NCBI RefSeq assembly: GCF_005047635.1
Contig: NZ_SUKC01000005.1
Coordinates: 124,001-188,000, forward strand
Direction of reading: 5' to 3'
Length of the DNA stretch: 64,000 nt
DNA from: Arthrobacter sp. CAU 1506
GTDB taxonomy: Bacteria; Actinomycetota; Actinomycetes; Actinomycetales; Micrococcaceae
Shown here: piece by piece, positions 44,959-53,824 of the stretch
How positions within the stretch are numbered: the first letter of the stretch is position 1
Layout: every line of letters begins with the position of its first letter
Position numbers and translations under genes: made by a program
Notes under the pieces: generated by a model
Seen by the model: only the letters and a program-made list of their open reading frames with translations
Told to the model about the DNA's origin: nothing
Databases searched by the model: none

Positions 44959-45849
44959 GTGGCCAAAGGACGGAAGATCAATCCAGCCATGCGGGTGGCA
45001 ACGGATGCGGCGTTCGATAAGCAGGGCAATCTGAAGCCCGGCACAACAACAGCCTTCATGAAGGCTTTGGACGTCCAGCGGCCGCTGGTGCTGGCAAATC
45101 TGGATCGGCTGCGGCGTAAGTACCCGGACGCCACCCCGGCTGACCTGGCGGCGACGCTGGAAAAGCACTATCTGACAACCGTGAGCTCAGGCGGCGCGGC
45201 GGTAGGGGCCACCGCCGTCGTTCCCGGAATAACCGCGGTCGCCTCGCTGGGCCTTTCCGCGGTGGCAACTGTCGGCTTTCTGGAATCCACGGCGCTCTTT
45301 GCCCAATCCATTGCAGAACTGCACGGCATTGACACTGAAAACCCGGAGCGCTCGCAGGCGATGGTGATGGCCATCCTGATGGGCGAAGAGGGCCGCTCGC
45401 TGATCAAGGAGTTTGCCGGTCAGGCCGGCGGGCGCGGCGGAAATCCAGCCCGCGCCTGGGGAAGCGCCGTGGGCAGCACCATGTCCACGGGCATGGTGAG
45501 TTCCCTGGTGGACAGCCTGAAGAAGCGTTTTTTGGCCAAAGTGGTGGCCAAGCAGGGTGCGGCAATGCTGGGCCGGGTCATTCCGTTCGGCATTGGCGCG
45601 GCGGTGGGTGGTGTAGGCAACCACGTGATGGGCCGGCGTGTTGTTGCCGCCACCCGCACGGCCTTCGGCGAACCGCCGCTGGTCCTGCCGATGTCCCTGG
45701 TGGAGGATCTGGTGGAGAACCGGTACCGGTTGGGGACGCTCCCAGCCGCGCCCGGACGGTTGACCGCCAAAATGTTGGAGAAGCTGCCGGTGATCAAGCG
45801 CCGGGGCCAGAAGGCCATTACGGAGTCCGCGGACCATGACGGCGAGTGA
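44959..45849 (+). CDS. Hydrophobic-core protein of unknown function, overlapping pxpA
   Basis: A 296-residue protein. The N-terminal part is soluble (AKGRKINPAMRVATDAAFD). A Gly/Ala-rich hydrophobic region lies near residues 78-120 (SSGGAAVGATAVVPGITAVASLGLSAVATVGFLEST). A second short hydrophobic stretch, IPFGIGAAVGGVGNHVMGR, occurs near 215. This resembles EcsC-like membrane-associated proteins only loosely. GTG 44959 has CCAGGAGG 5 nt upstream. Its last 14 nt overlap pxpA, so the two are translated together, but a role in 5-oxoproline use is unproven. Confidence 0.72.
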   Translation: MAKGRKINPAMRVATDAAFDKQGNLKPGTTTAFMKALDVQRPLVLANLDRLRRKYPDATPADLAATLEKHYLTTVSSGGAAVGATAVVPGITAVASLGLSAVATVGFLESTALFAQSIAELHGIDTENPERSQAMVMAILMGEEGRSLIKEFAGQAGGRGGNPARAWGSAVGSTMSTGMVSSLVDSLKKRFLAKVVAKQGAAMLGRVIPFGIGAAVGGVGNHVMGRRVVAATRTAFGEPPLVLPMSLVEDLVENRYRLGTLPAAPGRLTAKMLEKLPVIKRRGQKAITESADHDGE

Positions 45850-46597
45850 CCGGCCCGGCATCGACCTGAACAGCGACCTCGGCGAATCGGTCGACGGCCG
45901 ACTGCTGGGCGACGACGCTGCGATGTTTCCGCTGATCACCAGCGCCAACATCGCCTGCGGCTACCATGCCGGCGACGACGAGACCATGCTGGCCAGCTGC
46001 CGCCGCGCCGCCGAGAACAGGGTGGCGGTAGGTGCGCATGTTTCGTATCAGGACCGGGCCGGGTTTGGCCGGCGGTCCATGGACGTTCCGCCGGCCGACT
46101 TGGTGGCCGACGTGACGTCCCAACTGGCTGCCCTCGACCGGATCGCCCGGAGCGCCGGAACGCCCATTGCCTACGTGAAGCCGCACGGCGCGCTCTACAA
46201 CCGGATAGTCCACGACCGCACCCAGGCAGCTGCTGTGGTGGAGGCCGTCGGCGCTTTCGATCCGCAGCTTCCCATCCTGGGCCTGCCCGGCTCCGCGGTG
46301 CTCGAACTGGCCGCCGGCGCCGGGCTGCCGGTATTCCGGGAGGCCTTTGTGGACCGCGGCTACCGCAGCGACGGCACGTTGATTCCGCGCGGCGAGCCGG
46401 GTGACCTGCTGGAGGACCTGGAGCAGATAGCCGATCGCGCGGTGGAATTCGCCCTGCAGGGTGCGGCTGATTCGCTCTGCGTGCACGGCGATACCCCCGG
46501 GGCCGTGGCGATGGCGCGGCTGGTCCGGCAGCGGCTGGCTGCGGCGGGAATCAGCCTCCGTCCGTTCACCGACGCCGCCCGGGCCACTGGGCGGTAG
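45836..46597 (+). CDS. pxpA: 5-oxoprolinase subunit A (LamB/YcsF family)
   Basis: A 253-residue PxpA with GIDLNSDLGESVDGR at the N terminus, NIACGYHAGDDETM, GAHVSYQDRAGFGRRSMDV and VKPHGALYN. Together with PxpB and PxpC it hydrolyses 5-oxoproline (pyroglutamate) to glutamate with ATP. The start overlaps the upstream gene by 14 nt. The arrangement pxpA-pxpB-pxpC is complete here. No dedicated permease follows. Confidence 0.95.
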   Translation: MTASDRPGIDLNSDLGESVDGRLLGDDAAMFPLITSANIACGYHAGDDETMLASCRRAAENRVAVGAHVSYQDRAGFGRRSMDVPPADLVADVTSQLAALDRIARSAGTPIAYVKPHGALYNRIVHDRTQAAAVVEAVGAFDPQLPILGLPGSAVLELAAGAGLPVFREAFVDRGYRSDGTLIPRGEPGDLLEDLEQIADRAVEFALQGAADSLCVHGDTPGAVAMARLVRQRLAAAGISLRPFTDAARATGR

Positions 46598-46598
46598 G

Positions 46599-47216
46599 GT
46601 GCGGGTCCTGCCCTTCGGCGACGCTGCACTGCTGGCCGAATTCAGCACCCTCGACGACGTCATGGCGCACTACCGTGCGCTCTCGGCCTCGCTGCCGCCA
46701 GGGGTCACTGAACTGGTTCCTGCTGCCCGCACCATTCTGGTGACGTTCGCCGCCCCGGCGAGCCGCGCCGTCGTCCGCCAATGGCTGGAAGACACGGCAC
46801 CGCACGACGCCGAAGCAGGCACCGCGGAGGACCTCGGGGACATCGTCACGCTTGAGGTGGACTACTCCGGCCAGGACCTGCCGGAGGTCGCGCGGTTGCT
46901 GGGGGTAAGCGAGGCCGACGTGGTCCGGCAGCATCAGCACTGCGAGTGGACTGCCGCGTTCACCGGCTTCGCGCCCGGCTTCGCCTATCTGGTGACGCCG
47001 GAGAATCCGCTGCAGGTGCCGCGGCTGGCCGAACCGCGGACCCGGGTGCCCGCCGGATCCGTGGGCCTGGCCGGGGAGTTCAGCGGCGTCTACCCGTCCG
47101 AGTCGCCGGGCGGCTGGCAGCTGATCGGCAGGACCGACGTACGGCTCTGGGACGCCACGCGGGAGCAGCCGGCACTGATAACGCCGGGAACACGCGTCCG
47201 GTTCAGGGCGGTGTAG
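46599..47216 (+). CDS. pxpB: 5-oxoprolinase subunit B
   Basis: A 205-residue PxpB (KipI/allophanate-hydrolase subunit 1-like). It contains VRVLPFGDAALLAEF and VEVDYSGQDLPEVA-like strands, and the signature TGFAPGFAYLV with PRLAEPRTRVPAGSVGLAGEFSGVYPSESPGGWQLIGRT. The GTG start lies 1 nt after the pxpA TAG. Forms a complex with PxpC. Confidence 0.94.
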   Translation: MRVLPFGDAALLAEFSTLDDVMAHYRALSASLPPGVTELVPAARTILVTFAAPASRAVVRQWLEDTAPHDAEAGTAEDLGDIVTLEVDYSGQDLPEVARLLGVSEADVVRQHQHCEWTAAFTGFAPGFAYLVTPENPLQVPRLAEPRTRVPAGSVGLAGEFSGVYPSESPGGWQLIGRTDVRLWDATREQPALITPGTRVRFRAV

Positions 47217-47218
47217 TC

Positions 47219-48067
47219 ATGATGACGGTGGTCAAGACGGGGCCGGAACTGCTGGTGCAGGACCTCGGCCGGCCCGGCCATGCCTCCGTAGGGGTAAGCC
47301 CGTCCGGTGCGCTGGACACCCGGGCACTGCGCGCGGCCAACCGGTTGGTGGGCAACCCGGAATCCGCCGCCGGTCTGGAATTGCTGTTGGGCGGGGCGGT
47401 TCTGCAGTTCGACGACGCGGTGGTTGCGCTGACCGGCGCCGTCGGCGAACTGGCGGTCGCCGGGCGTCGCAAAGAGCGCTACCGTCCGTTCCGGGTTGAG
47501 GCTGGCCAGCGGCTGGAGATCGGCGTGGCCACCTCCGGGCTGCGGTATTACCTGGCAGTTGCCGGAGGCATTATGGCCGAGCCGCTGATGGGGTCGGCCG
47601 CCACCGACGTGCTTTCCGGCATGGGGCCGGCACGCTTGCAGGACGGCGACGTGCTGCGGGTCGGCCCGTCCGTGCCAGCCAGCGAGGCCCCGTGGGTACC
47701 GGTTCCGCATCCGCCCGCCGGCACCGTGGCGGTGCGGTTGCAGCCCGGACCGCGGCTGGACTGGTTCGCCGCGGACACCCGGCAACGATTGGCGCTGGGC
47801 GATTGGTCGGTGAGCGCCGACAGCAACCGCGTGGGGTTGCGGCTGCTGGGCCGACCCTTGCAACGGGTCGTCGAACGCGAATTGCCCAGCGAGGGCATGG
47901 TCACCGGCGCGGTGCAGGTTCCGCCGTCGGGGTTGCCCACCGTGTTTCTGGCCGACCATCCGGTGACCGGCGGCTATCCGGTGCCGGCCGTGGTGACGCC
48001 TGCTGACCTGCCGCTGCTTGCCCAAGCCCGGCCTGGCCAGCGCATCCGCTTCCACTGGGCCGGTTGA
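47219..48067 (+). CDS. pxpC: 5-oxoprolinase subunit C
   Basis: A 282-residue PxpC (KipA/allophanate-hydrolase subunit 2-like) with VVKTGPELLVQDLGRPGHASVGVSPSGALD at the start and SADSNRVGLRLLGRPL and ELPSEGMVTGAVQVPPSGLPTVFLADHPVTGGYP near the end. Two consecutive ATG codons (47219, 47222) lie right after the pxpB stop. It completes the pxpABC set. A nested hairpin follows. Confidence 0.94.
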   Translation: MMTVVKTGPELLVQDLGRPGHASVGVSPSGALDTRALRAANRLVGNPESAAGLELLLGGAVLQFDDAVVALTGAVGELAVAGRRKERYRPFRVEAGQRLEIGVATSGLRYYLAVAGGIMAEPLMGSAATDVLSGMGPARLQDGDVLRVGPSVPASEAPWVPVPHPPAGTVAVRLQPGPRLDWFAADTRQRLALGDWSVSADSNRVGLRLLGRPLQRVVERELPSEGMVTGAVQVPPSGLPTVFLADHPVTGGYPVPAVVTPADLPLLAQARPGQRIRFHWAG

Positions 48068-48088
48068 GCAGCACAGCCGTTTGCGAGG

Positions 48089-48166
48089 CGCTCCCGTTTG
48101 GACCGTTCGCTCCCGTTGGATCGTCTGCTCCCGTTCGAGGGGGAGCAGACCGCTCAAATGGGAGCG
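48089..48166. terminator. Nested hairpins with CGCTCCCGTT repeats after pxpC
   Basis: The outer stem CGCTCCCGTTTG (48089-48100) pairs with CAAATGGGAGCG (48155-48166). An inner stem GTCTGCTCCC (48123-48132) pairs with GGGAGCAGAC (48141-48150). The core GCTCCCGTT is present three times (around 48090, 48109 and 48127). The structure lies between convergent genes and probably terminates both. Confidence 0.7.
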
Positions 48167-48191
48167 CTCCCCGTTGTGCGGCGGGCAGCCG

Positions 48192-49574
48192 TTAGCCGAA
48201 GATGGCGGTAGCCACGGTGAAGATCGTCAGCCCGGCCAGCGAACCGACCACGGTGCCGTTGATCCGGATGAACTGCAGGTCCCGGCCCACTTGGAGTTCG
48301 ATCTTGCGCGACGTCTCCTGCGCGTCCCAGCGCTCGACCGTCTCGGTAATGACGCTGGCGATTTGTGAACGGTAGGTCCGGACCAGATACCCGGCCGCTT
48401 CCTCGATCCAGCCGTCGATTTTGGCCGCCAGTTCGGCGTCGGTCGCCAACCGGTGGCCGAAATCCGCAACCGCCCGCTTGAACGCCAGGCTCAACTCGCT
48501 CTTCGGATCGTCCACCGCCTCCAGCAGCGAGGATTTCAGCGTCTCCCACGTGCGGGTTGCCAGTGCCCGCAGTTCGGGATCGCCCAGCGCATTGTGCTTG
48601 ATCGCCTCGACCCGCGCCATCATTTCCGGGTCGTGCTGCAGATCCTGCGCCAGGGAGTTGAGGTAGGTGTCCAGCTGCCGGCGCATCGGATGCTCCGGGT
48701 CGGCCTGCACGGCAAGGATGAACTTGTAGAGCTCCAGATGGACCTTGTCGCCGACCAACGAATCCACGAACTGCGGCACCCAGGTCGGCGAGCGGTCGGA
48801 GACCAGCCGCGCCACTGTCTCCTGGTTGTCCAGTACCCAGTCGGCGGCGCGGTCCAGCAGCAGATCGACCAGCTTCAGATGGTGGCCGTCGCGCAGCACA
48901 TGCTCGGCCAGTCGACCCAGCGGCGGACCCCACGGCGGGTCCAGCAGGTGCCGGCGGGCCAACGACTCGATGAGTTCCTGGACGTCCTCGTCGTTGAGCA
49001 CCTGCAGGGCCCCGCGGATGGCCGTGGCTCCCTCGCGGGCAACCCGTTCGGTGTTTTCCGGCCGTTCCAACCAGAGCCCGGCCTTGGCGGTGATGCCAAG
49101 CGAGCCGATCTTGGCCTTCACCACGTCCTCGGCCAGGAAGTTCTCCTCCACGAACTGGCCCAGGCTCGCCCCGATCTGGTCCTTGCGGCGCGGAATGATG
49201 GCCGTGTGGGGGATCTTCAGCCCCATCGGGTGCTTGAAGAGAGCGGTCACCGCGAACCAGTCGGCCAGCGCACCCACCATGCCGCCTTCGGCCGCGGCCC
49301 GGACGTAGCCCAGCCACGGATAGCTTTCCTGCAGGGCGAAGGAGACCATGAAGACCAGGGCCAGGACCACCAGCAGGCCGGTGGCCAGCAGCTTCATCCG
49401 GCGCAGTGCGGCGGCGCGGTCGCTGTCCGTCAGGCCAGCGCTGCGGCCGCCGCCGTATGGCCCGCGTCCTGGCGCGCTCCCCGCCGCGCGTCCGCTCATC
49501 GGTTCGTCCCTCGGCCCGTCCGTCCGCCCGTCCGCCGTGTCGGGTGCGACGCCGCCGCCCGTCTGAGTGCCCAT
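48192..49574 (-). CDS. DUF445 family membrane-associated protein
   Basis: A 460-residue DUF445 protein. A 50-residue Gly/Asp-rich, probably disordered N terminus is followed by a membrane segment (MKLLATGLLVVLALVFMVSFAL) and the conserved WLGYVRAAAEGGMVGALADWFAVTALFKHPMGLKIPHTAIIPRRKDQIG. Long helical regions follow, with a C-terminal membrane segment (TVVGSLAGLTIFTVATAIFG). Family function unsettled. GGAGGCAAC lies 4 nt before the ATG. The C-terminal segment anchors the chain a second time. Confidence 0.87.
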   Translation of the reverse strand: MGTQTGGGVAPDTADGRTDGPRDEPMSGRAAGSAPGRGPYGGGRSAGLTDSDRAAALRRMKLLATGLLVVLALVFMVSFALQESYPWLGYVRAAAEGGMVGALADWFAVTALFKHPMGLKIPHTAIIPRRKDQIGASLGQFVEENFLAEDVVKAKIGSLGITAKAGLWLERPENTERVAREGATAIRGALQVLNDEDVQELIESLARRHLLDPPWGPPLGRLAEHVLRDGHHLKLVDLLLDRAADWVLDNQETVARLVSDRSPTWVPQFVDSLVGDKVHLELYKFILAVQADPEHPMRRQLDTYLNSLAQDLQHDPEMMARVEAIKHNALGDPELRALATRTWETLKSSLLEAVDDPKSELSLAFKRAVADFGHRLATDAELAAKIDGWIEEAAGYLVRTYRSQIASVITETVERWDAQETSRKIELQVGRDLQFIRINGTVVGSLAGLTIFTVATAIFG

Positions 49575-49661
49575 GTTGCCTCCGAACCGAATCGCCGAAC
49601 GATCATCGATCGTTCACCCTTCAGTCAACCCTACGGCGGTCCCGGTTGTCCGGTCATCGCG

Positions 49662-49667
49662 TACGGT
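49662..49667 (+). promoter_or_regulatory. Putative -10 (TACGGT) for the glycerophosphodiesterase gene
   Basis: TACGGT ends 6 nt before ATG 49674 and no RBS intervenes. This suggests a leaderless transcript. Confidence 0.45.
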
Positions 49668-49673
49668 GAATTC

Positions 49674-50540
49674 ATGGCCCACAGGATCTACGCTCACCGC
49701 GGTTCCAGCGAGCAGTATGCGGAGAACACCCGCGCCGCTTATCTGCAGGCAATAGCCGACGGCGCCGACGGGATCGAGTGCGACGTCCACCTGACCAAGG
49801 ACCGCCGGTTGGTCTGCTTCCACGACTTCACGCTGGACCGCACCTCCAACGGCACCGGCAACGTTTCCGACCACACGCTGGATGAGCTGCTGCAGCTGGA
49901 TGTCAGTTCCTGGAAAGGCGTCCCGATCCCGCCCGAATACGGCGGCACCGCGGACCAACTGGTCACGCTCGACGACCTGGTGGACCTGATGCGTGCAGCC
50001 GGACGGCCGCTGGGCCTGGCGGTGGAGCTCAAGCACCCCAGTCCGTACGGGCAGGAGCTGGAGGACGAACTGCTCAAGTACCTGATGGCAGAGGGCTGGG
50101 ACCCGGACACCTCCCGGCTGGACAACATCCAGATGAGCTTCATGAGCTTCCACCCGGACGCGGTGAAGTACCTGGCCGACAACATGCCCGGCGAGTATCT
50201 CTGCCAACTGCTGGATGACATCGACGCCGAGGAACTCAAAGCCAGCCTGATGATGGGCGAGCTGACCGTCGGCGCGGTGGCGGGACTGCTGCGGCGGGCG
50301 CTGTCCGAAGGCGAAGGCCTGATCGAAGAACACCGCGTGGGCCTGGCCGGACCCGGTGTGGACTACGTGCGCTCGCATCTGCCGCTGATCCGCCGCTGGT
50401 TGGAGGCCGGCATGCAATTCCGCGTCTGGACGGTGGACGATCCGCAGGACGTGAAGCTCTGCCGGGACCTGGGCTTCGGCGAGATCACCACCAACCGCCC
50501 GGCCGAGGTCCGCCGGCAACTCGAGACAGCCCGCGTCTAG
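49674..50540 (+). CDS. Glycerophosphodiester phosphodiesterase
   Basis: A 288-residue GDPD-family enzyme. The catalytic region is IYAHRGSSEQYAENTRAAYLQAIADGADGIECDVHLTKDRRLVCFHDFTLDRTSNGTG, containing the HR and E-x-D pairs plus the second His. RVWTVDDPQDVKLCRDLGFGEITTNRP ends the TIM barrel as in relatives. It hydrolyses glycerophosphodiesters to glycerol-3-phosphate and an alcohol, giving a source of phosphate and glycerol. No signal peptide, so cytoplasmic. Confidence 0.93.
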   Translation: MAHRIYAHRGSSEQYAENTRAAYLQAIADGADGIECDVHLTKDRRLVCFHDFTLDRTSNGTGNVSDHTLDELLQLDVSSWKGVPIPPEYGGTADQLVTLDDLVDLMRAAGRPLGLAVELKHPSPYGQELEDELLKYLMAEGWDPDTSRLDNIQMSFMSFHPDAVKYLADNMPGEYLCQLLDDIDAEELKASLMMGELTVGAVAGLLRRALSEGEGLIEEHRVGLAGPGVDYVRSHLPLIRRWLEAGMQFRVWTVDDPQDVKLCRDLGFGEITTNRPAEVRRQLETARV

Positions 50541-50612
50541 ACACCGCCCCGCGGGCAAAGAGCCGGTCGAAGGCCACTGCCGCAACCAGGGCCTTTGTGG
50601 TTTATTTGGTGC

Positions 50613-52919
50613 ATGGCATCTCCCATTGAGGAATATGCACTGATTTCGGATCTGCACACCGGAGTATTGGTGTCGCGGTCCGGGAGCATGGACTGGCTCT
50701 GCCTGCCCCGCTTCGACTCGCCCTCCGTCTTCTCCGCGCTGTTAGGCGGCCCCGGACACGGCCGCTGGCTGCTGGCCCCGGACGGCGCGCGGCCCCAAGC
50801 CGGTGAACCAATAGGCACGGGCCCGGAGGCGGAACAGGGCAACGACCCGCTGGACGCCCAGCAGCGCCAGCACCCGGTTTCCACGCAGGAACAAAACCAA
50901 GCCGTCTCCTCGGATCCGGCAACCCACTCATCCTCGGCCACCGGGCAGGCCGAAAAGGCTGCCGGGACGGGCGGAGCAGCCCGTGAAGCCGGGCAACCCG
51001 GGGCAGCCGGTGAAGCCGGGCAGCCTGACGCGATTGGTGAAGGCGGAGGGCCCGGCGCGGCCGGTGAAGCCGGACAGCCCGGGGCGGATGCCGGACCATC
51101 CGAGGACGCTGCCGGCACCGCCGAGGCTTCCGGAGGTGCCACCAGTTCCACGGCCGAGACGCCGGCCGGTTCGGGTTCCGGGCAGTCCGCCACGGCGGAC
51201 GCCTTGCCCCGCAACGCGGCAATCTCGGCGCCGGTCCACCCGCGGCCCGCACGGCATCACCGCCAGCCCAGCGGCACCGCGGCAGTGGGCGAGCCGCACG
51301 CCGTCGTTGTTAAGCGGACCTATATTGTGTCCACCTTCGTGCTCCAGACCCGGTGGAAGAGCAGCACGGGCGAAGCCCTGATCACCGAGTTCATGCCGGT
51401 GGGCGACCGCAGGGCATCGCTGGTGCGCCGGATCGAGGGCATGTCCGGCGAGATGAAGATCCGGCAAGAGCTGATCATGCGGTTCCACTACGGGGACGTG
51501 GTTCCCTGGGTGAACCGGGTCAAGGACGAAGAGAGCGGGAAGGAATCGATCGTCGCGATCGCCGGACCGGATGCGCTGGTGCTGCACGGGGACGACCTGC
51601 CGCGCGCCTCGGAGCGCCGGCACCAGGGCGAATTCATCATCAAAGCCGGGGAGAAGATCGACTACGAGCTGTGCTGGTTTCCCTCCCACCAGGCCGTCCC
51701 ACCGATGATCGACGTCGACGCCGCATTGGCTGAGACGGTGAATTTCTGGCAGAACTGGTGCTCGCAGTTCCCGCCGCAGGGGGACTACCACCACATGGTC
51801 AAGCGTTCGCTGTTGGTGCTGCGCGCCATGACGCACGAGACCACCGGCGGAATCGTTGCCGCGCCGACCACCTCGCTGCCGGAGTCCTTCGGCGGGGAGC
51901 GGAACTGGGACTACCGGTACGTCTGGCTGCGGGACGCGGCGCTGACGCTGGAGTCGATGATGACGCACGGCTATGAAAACGAGGCGCTGCAATGGCGCAA
52001 CTGGCTGCTGCGCGCGGTGGCCGGCGATCCGGAAGACCTGCAGATCATGTACGGCGTGGCCGGTGAACGTGATCTCCAGGAGCGCATCATCGAGCACCTG
52101 CCGGGCTACGAAGGCTCCGTGCCGGTCCGGGTGGGCAACGGGGCGGTGTGCCAGTACCAGGCGGACGTGATCGGTGAGGTCATGGTGGCGCTGGAAAAAC
52201 TGCGCAACCTTGGCGGCACCGAGGACCACTTCTCCTGGCCGCTGCAGAAGGCCATGCTGCACTACATCGAGAAACACTTCGACGAGAAGGACCAGGGCAT
52301 CTGGGAGATGCGCGGGCCCCGGCGGTACTTCACGCACTCCCGGGTGATGATGTGGGCCGCCTTTGACCGCGGCGTTCGGGCCGTCCGGGAGCACGGACTG
52401 GACGGCAAGGCCGTGCGGTGGACGGAGCTGCGGGACCGGCTGCGCGAGGAGGTCATGGAGCACGGCTTCAACCGGGAGATCAACTCCTTCACGCAGAGCT
52501 ACGACAGCACCGAAGTGGATGCGTCGCTGCTGGTGCTGCCGCAGGTGGGCTTTGTGAAGTACGACGACGACCTGATGCTCGGTACCGTGGCCCGGCTGGA
52601 GCAGGAGCTGGTGGAGGCGGACGGGCTGATCCTGCGCTACCGGACCGCCTCCGGGATGGACGGGCTGGCGCCGGGGGAACACCCGTTCCTGGCCTGCTGC
52701 TTCTGGCTGGTGGAGCAGTATGCCCGCTCCGGCCGGATCGGCGATGCGCGCGACTTGATGGACCGGCTGGTGGGTTACGCAAACGACCTGGGGCTGATGG
52801 CCGAAGAGTACGACACGGTGAACAAGCGGATGACCGGCAACTTCCCGCAGGCGTTCTCGCACCTGGCCCTGATCCGGGCGGCTGACGCCATTAACGGCCA
52901 CGCGCAGGACGTGGTGTAG
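50613..52919 (+). CDS. GH15-family glucoamylase/trehalase-like hydrolase with large insertion
   Basis: A 768-residue GH15 enzyme. The N-terminal beta-sandwich starts ASPIEEYALISDLHTGVLVSRSGSMDWLCLPRFDSPSVFSALLG. The (alpha/alpha)6 barrel includes TTSLPESFGGERNWDYRYVWLRDAALTLESMM and FTQSYDSTEVDASLLVLPQVGF. The order is close to the actinobacterial trehalases of this family, so trehalose is the most likely substrate; that is inference. About 165 residues (roughly 60-230) of low-complexity Gly/Ala/Glu/Gln sequence interrupt the beta-sandwich, including GEAGQPG repeats. Members of this family without it are about 600 residues long. ATG 50613 chosen as the closest start to the conserved ASPIEEYA. 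Confidence 0.87.
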   Translation: MASPIEEYALISDLHTGVLVSRSGSMDWLCLPRFDSPSVFSALLGGPGHGRWLLAPDGARPQAGEPIGTGPEAEQGNDPLDAQQRQHPVSTQEQNQAVSSDPATHSSSATGQAEKAAGTGGAAREAGQPGAAGEAGQPDAIGEGGGPGAAGEAGQPGADAGPSEDAAGTAEASGGATSSTAETPAGSGSGQSATADALPRNAAISAPVHPRPARHHRQPSGTAAVGEPHAVVVKRTYIVSTFVLQTRWKSSTGEALITEFMPVGDRRASLVRRIEGMSGEMKIRQELIMRFHYGDVVPWVNRVKDEESGKESIVAIAGPDALVLHGDDLPRASERRHQGEFIIKAGEKIDYELCWFPSHQAVPPMIDVDAALAETVNFWQNWCSQFPPQGDYHHMVKRSLLVLRAMTHETTGGIVAAPTTSLPESFGGERNWDYRYVWLRDAALTLESMMTHGYENEALQWRNWLLRAVAGDPEDLQIMYGVAGERDLQERIIEHLPGYEGSVPVRVGNGAVCQYQADVIGEVMVALEKLRNLGGTEDHFSWPLQKAMLHYIEKHFDEKDQGIWEMRGPRRYFTHSRVMMWAAFDRGVRAVREHGLDGKAVRWTELRDRLREEVMEHGFNREINSFTQSYDSTEVDASLLVLPQVGFVKYDDDLMLGTVARLEQELVEADGLILRYRTASGMDGLAPGEHPFLACCFWLVEQYARSGRIGDARDLMDRLVGYANDLGLMAEEYDTVNKRMTGNFPQAFSHLALIRAADAINGHAQDVV

Positions 52920-52999
52920 GCCAGCTGCTCCTCCCGCTGCGTTAACTTGTACGACGACGGCGCTGCCCGTCCGCGGGGCATCGCACCCTGCTGCCCGGC

Positions 53000-53005
53000 T
53001 ACTGT
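53000..53005 (+). promoter_or_regulatory. Putative -10 (TACTGT) for azlCD
   Basis: TACTGT ends 6 nt before GTG 53012. The intervening AGGTGG could be an RBS but sits flush against the start codon, so a leaderless message is preferred. Confidence 0.45.
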
Positions 53006-53011
53006 AGGTGG

Positions 53012-53824
53012 GTGAAGTTTTTCCAGTCCCCTGCCGTCAAAGTGGGGCTGTCCATCTCCATCGCCACCGGACTGTACGGGGTTTCCTTCGGTGCGCTGTC
53101 CGTGACGTCCGGATTGGATCTCTGGCAGACCATGGCGCTGAGCCTGCTGCTGTTCAGCGGCGGCTCACAGTTTGCCTTCATTGGCGTGATTGGCGGCGGC
53201 GGCACCGGACTGGCCGCGATGACGGCTTCTGCCTTGCTGGGCATCCGCAACGGCATTTACGGCATGCAGATGAATGCGCTGGTCTCCCCTCGCAGTTGGC
53301 GGCGTCCGTTGGCCGCCCAGGTGACCATCGACGAGTCCACCGCCACGGCGTCCGGCCAAGAGGACCCGGACGAGCGCCGACGCGGTTTCTGGACCGCCGG
53401 GGTGGGTATATTCCTGCTCTGGAATCTGTTTACCCTGGTGGGTGCGCTGGCCGGCAACGCGCTGGGCGACCCGAAGCAATGGGGCCTGGACGGGGCCGCC
53501 GTCGCCGCCTTCCTGGCCCTGCTCTGGCCGCGGCTGAAAGGCAAAGAACCGGCGGCCATCGCCGTGGTCTGCGCGCTGGCCACGCTGCTGGCCGTGCCGT
53601 TCGTCCCCAGCGGCGTGCCCATCCTGGTGGCCGCAGCCGTCGCGGCTGCCATCGGCTGGTTTACCCACAAACCAGTGCCCGCCGGAATGGCTCCGGACAT
53701 CGAGCCCTACGCCGAACCGTACACCGAGCACGACGGAGCCCACACGCTCGCCGAGTCCGAGCGCCGCAGCACCGGGCAGGACGGCGGCACCGCGGACAGC
53801 TCAGACGGAAAGGACGCACCGTGA
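53012..53824 (+). CDS. azlC: AzlC-family branched-chain amino acid exporter subunit
   Basis: A 270-residue AzlC protein with about five membrane segments. Recognised from FGALSVTSGLDLWQTMALSLLLFSGGSQFAFIGVIGGGGTGLAAMTASALLGIRNGIYGMQMNALV. The C-terminal 50 residues are soluble, charged and not conserved. With AzlD it exports branched-chain amino acids in characterised relatives. The GTG start follows a TACTGT hexamer by 6 nt. Its stop overlaps azlD by 4 nt. Confidence 0.9.
   Translation: MKFFQSPAVKVGLSISIATGLYGVSFGALSVTSGLDLWQTMALSLLLFSGGSQFAFIGVIGGGGTGLAAMTASALLGIRNGIYGMQMNALVSPRSWRRPLAAQVTIDESTATASGQEDPDERRRGFWTAGVGIFLLWNLFTLVGALAGNALGDPKQWGLDGAAVAAFLALLWPRLKGKEPAAIAVVCALATLLAVPFVPSGVPILVAAAVAAAIGWFTHKPVPAGMAPDIEPYAEPYTEHDGAHTLAESERRSTGQDGGTADSSDGKDAP

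Noticed and set aside
50928-52901. A 657-codon open frame antisense to the GH15 gene
   Set aside because: It shadows the GH15 gene; its composition is typical of antisense high-GC frames and there is no RBS at its start.
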